NCBI GenBank assembly: GCA_031550205.1
Contig: JAVBOV010000034.1
Coordinates: 1 to 5,013, forward strand
Length of the DNA stretch: 5,013 nucleotides
From: JAVBOV01 sp031550205
Lineage (GTDB): Bacteria; Pseudomonadota; Alphaproteobacteria; RF32; CAG-239
Direction of reading: 5' to 3'
This document shows positions 1 to 4,606 of this stretch, piece by piece. The position numbers were made by a program, and so were the translations under genes. Below the pieces are notes generated by a model that did no database searches, was not told the origin of the DNA, and was given only the letters and a program-made list of their open reading frames with translations. Numbering within the stretch: the first letter of the stretch is position 1; each line of letters begins with the position of its first letter.

Positions 1-26
1 AATTATTAACCTAAATTATTTTAGAT

Positions 27-614
27 ATGAAAATTCTGAGAACACCTGCCAAAATGGCAAAAATGTTGAAGAAATGTTTTCCTGAAGTTTCATTCCCGGA
101 AAACACTTTTCCCATTTTAAGCAGCATATTCAACGGTGTTATAAACCATTTTGTTTGGATATGGAGCACCGGCAATACGCATTATTTGTATGATGAAAAG
201 GCTGATATTGCTTACCAGAAAACGCTGAGCCCCAAACAAGGCTTCATCTGCGATGAGATGGAAAAGGGGTTTACGGCTGAACATGGCCAGATGCGTTTGA
301 AAGCCATCTTCCGAGAAAAACACGGAATTTGCCTTGAAAAATTTCTTTTCGGAACGTTTTTGAAAGCGGAAGAAGCCAAGAAATATCTTTCTCTTTTTGG
401 CATTAAGTTTGCCAAAGGCGAAGGTCTTCTTTACAAATGTGTGGATGGAGAGTTTGCTTTTGTGCTTTCTGAAGATGAAACCCAGCCGCTTGTACGTTAC
501 TTTACCATAAATGGTAAATATGACCAAGCTCAAGCAAACACGGTTCAAGAAGTGTTTTCGGGAGACCTCTGCGGAGCATATGCTTTCAACGGCGAATGTT
601 TCATCGTTCAATAA
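27..614 (+). CDS. Hypothetical protein, 195 aa, unrecognised
   Basis: I do not recognise this protein. The frame is open from ATG to TAA and is followed at once by a strong intrinsic terminator, which supports a real gene. The predicted protein is soluble-looking, with no signal peptide and no convincing membrane segment; the most hydrophobic stretch (residues about 28-47, with FVWIW) is interrupted by polar residues. It starts with a basic segment (MKILRTPAKMAKMLKK) and has six cysteines (17, 75, 102, 138, 182, 191) that do not form an obvious CxxC metal site. Its C-terminal half alternates hydrophobic and polar residues, suggesting beta structure. There is no Shine-Dalgarno before the ATG; the A/T-rich leader contains AATTATTAA, as do the leaders of the next two genes. 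The promoter must lie outside the window. A 164-aa frame on the opposite strand is treated as a shadow. Confidence 0.72.
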   Translation: MKILRTPAKMAKMLKKCFPEVSFPENTFPILSSIFNGVINHFVWIWSTGNTHYLYDEKADIAYQKTLSPKQGFICDEMEKGFTAEHGQMRLKAIFREKHGICLEKFLFGTFLKAEEAKKYLSLFGIKFAKGEGLLYKCVDGEFAFVLSEDETQPLVRYFTINGKYDQAQANTVQEVFSGDLCGAYAFNGECFIVQ

Positions 615-625
615 ACGTCACCATC

Positions 626-660
626 AAAAAAGGCCGGTCGCAAACCCGGCTTTTTTTGTT
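626..660 (+). terminator. Intrinsic terminator of the 195-aa gene
   Basis: GCCGG (633-637) pairs with CCGGC (646-650) around a short loop, preceded by an A-run (626-631) and followed by TTTTTTTGTT. It begins 12 bases after the stop codon. The A-run can pair with the T-run, so it may work in both directions. Its T-tract runs directly into the -35 box of the next gene. Confidence 0.88.
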
Positions 661-688
661 TGACTTTTGCTCTTCAAACGCTTAGTAT
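660..688 (+). promoter_or_regulatory. Sigma70-type promoter of the 113-aa gene
   Basis: TTGACT (660-665) and TAGTAT (683-688) are separated by exactly 17 bp, which fits a housekeeping sigma factor promoter. Transcription would start near 695, giving a leader of about 42 nt. The leader (CCAAATTAA, then CAATTATTAAAAACA, then TATTATG) is nearly the same as that of the 121-aa gene and contains no Shine-Dalgarno. Confidence 0.68.
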
Positions 689-736
689 ACCACCAAATTA
701 ACCTTATTTATCAATTATTAAAAACAAAAAATTATT

Positions 737-1078
737 ATGAAGTACGAATTAATTGCTCAAAATTTAAGGATTCAATATCCGCTTCTCCCTTTCGAAGGAG
801 ACGGTTTACCCAAAATCAAAATGGTGAACTACAAAGGCAAACTGCAGCCCTTATGGGTTATTAAAGTAGACGGCCATGATCTTTATGTTACCTATGATGA
901 AGTTTTGGATGACTACGGCTCAAAAATTAAAGAATCTGACATCGTTCGCGACATAGAACATGGCGAAGTCTATGAGGTGGAAATTCTGGTTGAAGGCAAA
1001 CCCCAAAAAATCCGCCTCACCGTTTATCTTCCGCAAAATGAAGCCGAAGACCCCAAAATCAGCCGCAAAGTGCTGTAA
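737..1078 (+). CDS. Hypothetical protein, 113 aa, unrecognised
   Basis: I do not recognise this protein. It is a small soluble acidic protein without signal peptide or membrane segment. Residues 26-55 (KIKMVNYKGKLQPLWVIKVDGHDLYVTYDE) and 77-96 (VYEVEILVEGKPQKIRLTVY) look like short beta strands joined by turns, so a small beta-rich fold is likely; the middle (56-75) is charged. There are no cysteines. The chosen ATG is the first one in the frame after a good promoter (660-688) and starts with MKYELIAQNL. No Shine-Dalgarno is present, only an A-rich leader. A perfect terminator follows 3 bases after the stop, so it is monocistronic. An overlapping frame from 667 is rejected because it would start upstream of the predicted transcript and its sequence is not protein-like. 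Confidence 0.75.
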   Translation: MKYELIAQNLRIQYPLLPFEGDGLPKIKMVNYKGKLQPLWVIKVDGHDLYVTYDEVLDDYGSKIKESDIVRDIEHGEVYEVEILVEGKPQKIRLTVYLPQNEAEDPKISRKVL

Positions 1079-1081
1079 AAC

Positions 1082-1113
1082 AAAAAAACGCTCTTAAAAA
1101 AGAGCGTTTTTTT
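1082..1113 (+). terminator. Intrinsic terminator of the 113-aa gene
   Basis: ACGCTCTT (1088-1095) pairs perfectly with AAGAGCGT (1100-1107) around an AAAA loop. A seven-A run before and a seven-T run after extend the stem, so it can act in either direction. Confidence 0.92.
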
Positions 1114-1117
1114 ATTC

Positions 1118-1226
1118 TCCCTCCCCCTTGATGGGGAAGGTTTTCTCTTTCGTCCCTCCCCCTTGACGGGGGAGGTTTTCTCTTTCTTCCCTCCCCCTTG
1201 ACGGGGGAGGGTTAGGGTGGGGGTGA
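1118..1226. repeat. 35-bp tandem repeat of GC-rich hairpins, about 2.7 units
   Basis: Units begin at 1118, 1153 and 1188 with TCCCTCCCCCTTGA and have a period of exactly 35 bp. Units 1 and 2 are complete and end in GGTTTTCTCTTTC plus one or two variable bases; unit 3 diverges into GGGTTAGGGTGGGGGTGA. Each unit folds into a hairpin: in unit 2, CCTCCCCC (1155-1162) pairs with GGGGGAGG (1168-1175) over loop TTGAC. Unit 3 has a 9-bp version and unit 1 has one mismatch. The G/C-rich composition stands out from the AT-rich surroundings. It resembles the REP-like palindromic repeats scattered between genes in many proteobacteria. It lies downstream of a terminator and upstream of the next promoter, so it is probably not transcribed from the flanking genes. 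Confidence 0.9.
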
Positions 1227-1271
1227 TAAACCAATCATCCGAATTTTTTTCCCCACACTACAACTTTACAT

Positions 1272-1300
1272 TTGACTTTTGTCCAAAACAGCATTAAACT
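1272..1300 (+). promoter_or_regulatory. Sigma70-type promoter of the 121-aa gene
   Basis: TTGACT (1272-1277) and TAAACT (1295-1300) are 17 bp apart. The flanking TTTGACTTTTG (1271-1281) is identical to that at the 113-aa gene (659-669), and the leader from 1303 to the ATG matches that gene's leader closely (CCAAATTAA, CTTATT, CAATTATTAAAAACA, TATTATG). The -10 match is moderate, but the repetition of the whole arrangement supports the call. Confidence 0.65.
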
Positions 1301-1351
1301 GCAGGCCAAATTAAATCTTATTATAAACAATTATTAAAAACACAAAGTATT

Positions 1352-1717
1352 ATGGAAAAAAATGAAATTATCGCAGAGTTCTCACGCAGCTACCCGCAGA
1401 CAGAAATTATCAGTGTAACCACCCCAAGCTGTGCCCATGCCAAAATGCAAACATGGTACCGCGAAAAGGTTGAAAAACCGATACTTTCCTTTAGGGGAGC
1501 TGCCGATACCGACAAAGTGAAATCTTTTGTTTGGTGCTCTCAAAGTGAAAATGGAAAAGATTTGCTCACATTGCAGGAAAAAAACGACCAATACATCAGG
1601 GTTCTCAGCCCGGTTCCCGTCGATAAAATGCAAGACGGCGATGTTAAGCAGCTTACCCAGGGACGCTTTTTAATGTCCTTCATGAACTCCGCAATAACCT
1701 ATCGAAAAAAACTCTAA
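1352..1717 (+). CDS. Hypothetical protein, 121 aa, unrecognised
   Basis: I do not recognise this protein. It is predicted soluble, without signal peptide or membrane segment, and has two cysteines (27 and 62). The N-terminal 10 residues are likely helical (MEKNEIIAEF), followed by a mixed region with SVTTPSCAHA (21-30), a central VKSFVWC segment (56-62) and a C-terminal helix-like LTQGRFLMSFMNSAITYRKK (101-120). It shows no similarity that I can see to the two upstream small proteins, although its promoter and leader closely resemble those of the 113-aa gene. The ATG is the first in frame after the promoter and has no Shine-Dalgarno. The gene is convergent with recG, with 45 bases between their stop codons that are filled by one shared terminator. 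Confidence 0.73.
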   Translation: MEKNEIIAEFSRSYPQTEIISVTTPSCAHAKMQTWYREKVEKPILSFRGAADTDKVKSFVWCSQSENGKDLLTLQEKNDQYIRVLSPVPVDKMQDGDVKQLTQGRFLMSFMNSAITYRKKL

Positions 1718-1756
1718 AAAAAGAGGTTTCTTGAATTTCAAGAAACCTCTTTTTTA
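1716..1756. terminator. Bidirectional terminator between the 121-aa gene and recG
   Basis: AAGAGGTTTCTTG (1721-1733) pairs perfectly with CAAGAAACCTCTT (1739-1751) around a 5-base loop. A-runs on the left and T-runs on the right extend the stem and provide a U-tract on both strands. It sits between two convergent genes and overlaps the stop codon of the left one. Confidence 0.93.
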
Positions 1757-1762
1757 ATTTTA

Positions 1763-3868
1763 TCATGCCAAATAAGTCTTAACCCCTTCGTCTTTCTCAA
1801 ACAAATACAGCAAAGTCCGCAGCGCCTGTCCGCGCGGTGAGGTCAAATGCTCGTCTGTCTCCACAATCATCTTGGCATCCCGGCTGGCCGTCAGCAAAAG
1901 TCCTTTGTGCTTGCTTAAATCGGCGATTCTAAATTCGCAAAAACCCGATTGCCTGGCACCCAAAAGCTCTCCTCCGCCGCGCAAATCCAAATCTTTTTCC
2001 GCAATCAAAAAACCGTCCTCGGTCTGCTTCATAATATCCAGCCTTGCTCTCGAGGTTTCAGACAACGGCGGCGCATATAACAAAATGCAAGATGCTTGCT
2101 TTGAACCGCGCTTAATGCGCCCGCGCAGCTGGTGCAGTTGCGCCAAACCAAAGCGCTCGGCATGTTCCACCACCATAATCGTCGCTTCCTGCACGCTGAG
2201 GCCAACCTCAATTACCGTGGTTGCCACCAACAATTTAATCTCGCCTTTCTTAAAGCGCTCCATCACCTCGTCTTTTTCTTTTTCCTTCATCTTGCCGTGC
2301 ACCAAGCCCACATCTTGCCCAAAGGTCTTTTGCAAAATCTCAAACCGATTCACCGCCGCCTGCAAGTCAATTTTTTCCGATTCCTCAACCAGCGGGCAAA
2401 CCCAATAAACCCTCTCGCCCTCGGCAATTTTGCGCTTTAAGGCCTCAACCAGTTCCTTGGCTTTCTCAATTTGCATCACCCGCGTGTCAACCGGTTTGCG
2501 CCCTTTAGGCAGCTCGTCAATTTTAGAATATTCCATATCGCCATACGCGGTTAACAAAAGGCTGCGTGGAATTGGCGTTGCCGTCATCACCAAAATATCG
2601 GCCTTTGTGCCCTTGGCTGAAAGCTCCAAACGCTGATGCACGCCAAAGCGGTGCTGCTCGTCAATCACCACAAAGGCAAGGTCTTTGAACTTAACATTTT
2701 CCACAAACAACGCGTGCGTGCCAATAATAATATCAATCTTTCCTGCCGCCAAATCTTCCAAAATCAACTCTCTTTTTTTGCCCTTAACCTTGCCGGTGAG
2801 AAGGGCGGCCTTAACGCCGATTTCCTCGCACAAAGCTTCCATGGTTTCCAAATGCTGCTTGGCCAAAATCTCGGTCGGCGCCATAATCGCCGCCTGAAAC
2901 CCGCACTCCACGGCGTTAAGCATGGCAAGCAAAGCCACAATCGTCTTGCCCGAACCCACATCGCCCTGCAGCAAACGATGCATTCTCAACTTGTCAGCGC
3001 TGTCATCATAGATTTCAGCCAGCACTTTTTGCTGTGCTCCGGTCAGCTCAAACGGCAGCTTTTCCAAAACCTTTTTACGCAGCAAACCGTTGCCCTTAAT
3101 CTCTCGCCCTTGCTGTTTTTTCACCTTCTTGCGCACAATCGCCAGCGCCAGTTGGTTGGCCAAAAGCTCATCATAAGCCAGCCGCGTCCGCTCCAAAGAG
3201 TCCGCACTCAAATCCGCCAAACTCTTCGGATGATGAACCTTTCGCAAAGCTTCATTAAAAGACAAAGAAATGTCATTGCGAGCCGAAGGCGTGGCAATCT
3301 CGGCTAATTTCCTCTTAAAATTTGCCTCCAGCCATTCTTCCATCTGCGGAACTCTGGCCAAAGCGGCCTCAACCGCCTGATTAACTTTCTTGTTTGAAAT
3401 CCCCGCCGTCAGCGGATAAACCGCCTCAATCGGCGGGATCTTAGTTTTATCTGCCGCAATATAATCCGGATGTGTCATCTGCAAATTGCCGTTAAACTCT
3501 TCCAGCTTGCCGCTCACAAACCGCTCCTCACCCACCGGCAAAGCCTTGGCAATAGAATTGGCAAACACCTTAAAAAATACCAAAATCAACTGCTCGGTGC
3601 CGTCAGAACACACCACCCGATACGGCAAACCTTTTTTGCGCGGCACCGCGTGTTCCAAAACTTTAACCTTAACTGTGCAAATCCGCCCCGGCTCGGCGTT
3701 CATCAGAGCAGGGGAATATGTGCGGTCAATAATGTTTGAGGGAAAATGCCACAGCAAATCAACCACCTTACTGCCGCAAAGATTGCTCATCAGCTTCTCC
3801 GCCTTATCGCCGATTCCCGGCAAAGCGCTGATAGGTGCAAACAAAGAAAACAAAATACTCGGCCGCAT
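1763..3868 (-). CDS. recG: ATP-dependent DNA helicase RecG
   Basis: RecG is a superfamily 2 DNA translocase that remodels stalled replication forks, Holliday junctions and R-loops in the cytoplasm. At 701 aa it has normal family length (E. coli about 693). The wedge/OB domain covers about residues 1-160 (APISALPGIG near 11-20, DLLWHFPS near 37-44, GNLQMTHPDYI near 127-137). Helicase motifs are in order: Walker A GDVGSGKT (303-310 region), Ia APTEILAKQH (330-339), DEQH (403-406), TATPIPRS (429-436), V TTVIEVGLSVQEA (550-562), VI HQLRGRIKRG (579-588), then the RecG-specific DLDLRGGGELLGARQSG (626-642). Oddities: motif V has LS where relatives have VD, and motif VI has IK where relatives have VG. 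Residues 191-200 (IATPSARNDI) are encoded by a dispersed repeat inserted in frame. The start MRPSILFSLFAP matches the family; a GGGG lies only 4 bases upstream of the ATG. The frame is intact, so the gene is probably functional. Confidence 0.98.
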   Translation of the reverse strand: MRPSILFSLFAPISALPGIGDKAEKLMSNLCGSKVVDLLWHFPSNIIDRTYSPALMNAEPGRICTVKVKVLEHAVPRKKGLPYRVVCSDGTEQLILVFFKVFANSIAKALPVGEERFVSGKLEEFNGNLQMTHPDYIAADKTKIPPIEAVYPLTAGISNKKVNQAVEAALARVPQMEEWLEANFKRKLAEIATPSARNDISLSFNEALRKVHHPKSLADLSADSLERTRLAYDELLANQLALAIVRKKVKKQQGREIKGNGLLRKKVLEKLPFELTGAQQKVLAEIYDDSADKLRMHRLLQGDVGSGKTIVALLAMLNAVECGFQAAIMAPTEILAKQHLETMEALCEEIGVKAALLTGKVKGKKRELILEDLAAGKIDIIIGTHALFVENVKFKDLAFVVIDEQHRFGVHQRLELSAKGTKADILVMTATPIPRSLLLTAYGDMEYSKIDELPKGRKPVDTRVMQIEKAKELVEALKRKIAEGERVYWVCPLVEESEKIDLQAAVNRFEILQKTFGQDVGLVHGKMKEKEKDEVMERFKKGEIKLLVATTVIEVGLSVQEATIMVVEHAERFGLAQLHQLRGRIKRGSKQASCILLYAPPLSETSRARLDIMKQTEDGFLIAEKDLDLRGGGELLGARQSGFCEFRIADLSKHKGLLLTASRDAKMIVETDEHLTSPRGQALRTLLYLFEKDEGVKTYLA
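3272..3300 (+). repeat. Dispersed palindromic repeat, copy C, inside recG
   Basis: GTCATTGCGAG at the left and GTGGCAATCT at the right are the same ends as in the two copies at 3883-3909 and 3932-3965, in the same + orientation. The ends form an inverted repeat (ATTGC / GCAAT). Within recG, read on the minus strand, it encodes IATPSARNDI between KRKLAE and SLSFNEALRKVHHPKS, the segment before the helicase domain. Confidence 0.85.
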
Positions 3869-3882
3869 AAAACCCCATTTCT

Positions 3883-3909
3883 GTCATTGCGAGCGCAGCG
3901 CGGCAATCT
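3883..3909 (+). repeat. Dispersed palindromic repeat, copy A
   Basis: GTCATTGCGAG, a short GC-rich middle and GCGGCAATCT. It shares both ends with copies B and C but has a shorter centre. It lies 14 bases upstream of the recG start codon, inside the predicted recG 5' leader. Confidence 0.85.
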
Positions 3910-3931
3910 AACCAAGCAAACCATCCATAAC

Positions 3932-3965
3932 GTCATTGCGAGGAGCGTTAGCGACGCGGCAATCT
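3932..3965 (+). repeat. Dispersed palindromic repeat, copy B
   Basis: GTCATTGCGAGGAGCG at the left and GCGACGCGGCAATCT at the right. This is the longest of three copies in the window, with ATTGC and GCAAT as inverted ends and a GC-rich centre. It is also within the predicted recG leader on the minus strand. Confidence 0.87.
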
Positions 3966-3982
3966 CATCAAAATATTTCTAA

Positions 3983-4011
3983 ATTTTAATTGCATTAACA
4001 CAAAAAAGCAA
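3983..4011 (-). promoter_or_regulatory. Candidate recG promoter, overlapping the divergent RNA promoter
   Basis: On the minus strand, TTGCTT (complement of 4006-4011) and TAAAAT (complement of 3983-3988) are 17 bp apart, with five of six -10 bases matching consensus. Transcription would start near 3976 and give a leader of about 108 nt that includes repeat copies A and B. It overlaps the + strand promoter almost completely. Confidence 0.5.
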
Positions 4012-4018
4012 TTAGTAT
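3990..4018 (+). promoter_or_regulatory. Candidate promoter of the structured RNA gene
   Basis: TTGCAT (3990-3995) and TAGTAT (4013-4018) are 17 bp apart; TAGTAT is the same -10 as used by the 113-aa gene. The expected start, near 4025, coincides with the first base pairs of the RNA's 5' hairpin. The -35 is weak (three of six). Confidence 0.55.
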
Positions 4019-4024
4019 CTTTCT

Positions 4025-4183
4025 CGTTAGCAGGCGTTCTGCTAATGGAGTGTAGTAACTCCTCAGAAAAAACAGAATCCCTTATGAGGGAGCTGCCGAT
4101 ATAAGCATTGTCGAATAAGGCAGACTGTTTTCTGACAGTTACTAACTCCCTCGCCATTTTTTTAAAATGGCGAGTTTTGTTTT
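4025..4183 (+). ncRNA. Structured non-coding RNA, about 155 nt, family unknown
   Basis: A promoter, a compact fold and an intrinsic terminator delimit this gene. The 5' hairpin pairs TTAGCAG (4027-4033) with CTGCTAA (4039-4045). The closing helix pairs GGAGT-G-TAGTAACT (4047-4060) with AGTTACTAACTCC (4137-4149): 13 bp with one bulged G. After a small C-rich internal loop, a second helix pairs TCAGAAAA (4063-4070) with TTTTCTGA (4128-4135) and, beyond a two-A bulge, CAG (4073-4075) with CTG (4125-4127). This leads to a junction with two hairpins: TCCCT/AGGGA (4078-4082/4087-4091) and CTGCC/GGCAG (4093-4097/4119-4123) with a 21-nt loop. The terminator stem follows the closing helix directly. 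I tested it mentally against 6S, tmRNA, RNase P, SRP RNA and common riboswitches and saw no signature motif of any. A 69-aa antisense frame and a 19-codon sense frame exist but are poor gene candidates. It could be a trans-acting sRNA, or a mobile RNA element. Confidence 0.72.
4150..4183 (+). terminator. Intrinsic terminator of the structured RNA
   Basis: CTCGCCATTTT (4150-4160) pairs perfectly with AAAATGGCGAG (4164-4174) around a TTT loop, followed by TTTTGTTTT. There is no T-tract on the opposite strand, so it acts only on the + strand, which fixes the direction of the RNA. Confidence 0.9.
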
Positions 4184-4204
4184 AACCAAAGTAATTCCTG
4201 CCAC

Positions 4205-4271
4205 GTCATCCTGACCCTAGAGCGTAGCGAAGGGGAAGGATCCATGGATTCTTCTTTACACTCAGAATGAC
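4205..4271. repeat. Dispersed palindromic repeat (GTCATCCTGA ... TCAGAATGAC type)
   Basis: The ends GTCATCCTGA (4205-4214) and TCAGAATGAC (4262-4271) are inverted repeats with one G-T mismatch. Inside are AGCGTAGCGAAGG and a near-palindrome GAAGGATCCATGGATTCTTC (4236-4255). Similar GTCATCCTGA...GAAGGATCC repeats are known to me as widespread intergenic repeats in many bacterial genomes. It lies between the RNA terminator and the HTH gene and may form a long hairpin. Confidence 0.8.
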
Positions 4272-4296
4272 GAGGGCGGAAAACACAACAAAACAC

Positions 4297-4301
4297 GGGA
4301 G
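4297..4301 (+). promoter_or_regulatory. Shine-Dalgarno of the HTH gene
   Basis: GGGAG lies 8 bases before the ATG at 4310. It is the only well-spaced Shine-Dalgarno among the genes in the window and fixes this start. Confidence 0.7.
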
Positions 4302-4309
4302 TTTGAAAA

Positions 4310-4531
4310 ATGAACAAACAAGAATATAGAACCTTAAAAAAAGAACTAGGCACCCAGTTAACCGAATTCAGAGAACAAAAAGGCTTATCCCTCGAAGAGC
4401 TTTCAAAACTGACTCTTTTACGCACCGATAAAATAGAAAAAATCGAGCAGGGCCGCGGCTGGTTCATCAACGACAAAATCCTAATCCTGGCCAAACTCTA
4501 CGGCAAAAACATCAAGATAGAATTTGATTAA
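4310..4531 (+). CDS. Small Xre-family helix-turn-helix protein, 73 aa
   Basis: This is a compact DNA-binding protein of the Cro/C1 (Xre) type. Residues 15-51 show the usual pattern: TQLTEFREQKG (helix 1), LSLEELSKLT (helix 2) and LRTDKIEKIEQGRG (recognition helix and following turn), then ILILAKLYGKNIKIEF, which resembles the closing helix and edge strand of the family. There is no second domain, no signal and no membrane segment. The start has a good Shine-Dalgarno. It is placed between recG and mfd, 75 bases upstream of mfd and in the same direction, with no clear terminator in between, so read-through into mfd is possible. Its targets are unknown; the shared promoter motif at recG/RNA and mfd would be a natural candidate, but that is inference. 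A 110-aa antisense frame here is mostly a translated repeat and is rejected. Confidence 0.88.
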   Translation: MNKQEYRTLKKELGTQLTEFREQKGLSLEELSKLTLLRTDKIEKIEQGRGWFINDKILILAKLYGKNIKIEFD

Positions 4532-4540
4532 AAAATATTA

Positions 4541-4575
4541 TTTTAATTGCATTATCAAACATATTAAGCAATAAT
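4541..4575 (+). promoter_or_regulatory. Candidate mfd promoter with shared TTTTAATTGCATTA motif
   Basis: TTGCAT (4547-4552) and AATAAT (4570-4575, five of six consensus bases) are 17 bp apart. The -35 lies in TTTTAATTGCATTA (4541-4554), which is identical to 3985-3998 at the recG/RNA divergent promoter. AAGCAAT also follows in both places, giving an ATTGC...GCAAT inverted pair. Transcription would start near 4582, leaving a short leader of about 25 nt made of CAAAATC/TAAAATC-like repeats. Confidence 0.5.
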
Positions 4576-4606
4576 CAAAAATCCAAAATCTAAAATCTAA
4601 AATAAT

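Noticed and set aside
117..611. 164-aa minus-strand frame opposite the first gene
   Set aside because: It mirrors the + strand gene and lacks any upstream signal; the + strand gene has a terminator right after its stop.
1118..1226. CRISPR array
   Set aside because: The repeats are contiguous with an almost identical short spacer instead of unique spacers, and there are no cas genes.
1872..3307. Long + strand frames (178, 102 and 223 aa) opposite recG
   Set aside because: They are antisense to a conserved helicase gene, have biased, low-information composition and no promoter or ribosome site; they are shadows.
4044..4103. 19-codon + strand frame (MECSNSSEKTES...) starting near 4045 within the RNA
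   Set aside because: No Shine-Dalgarno, very short, and its bases are fully accounted for by the RNA helices.
3948..4157. 69-aa minus-strand frame (MARELVTVRK...) across the structured RNA
   Set aside because: It begins in the terminator stem, runs through all RNA helices and ends in a dispersed repeat (RLPRR). The plausible-looking sequence is best explained as antisense of the RNA gene, although conservation of this frame in other genomes would be worth checking.
4025..4183. Riboswitch controlling the HTH gene
   Set aside because: The terminator is strong with no visible competing antiterminator, and 126 bases with a dispersed repeat separate it from the HTH gene, so a stand-alone RNA is more likely; not fully excluded.
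4162..4494. 110-aa minus-strand frame opposite the HTH gene
   Set aside because: Its RHSECKEESMDPS segment is a translation of the dispersed repeat at 4205-4271, and the rest is antisense to the HTH gene.
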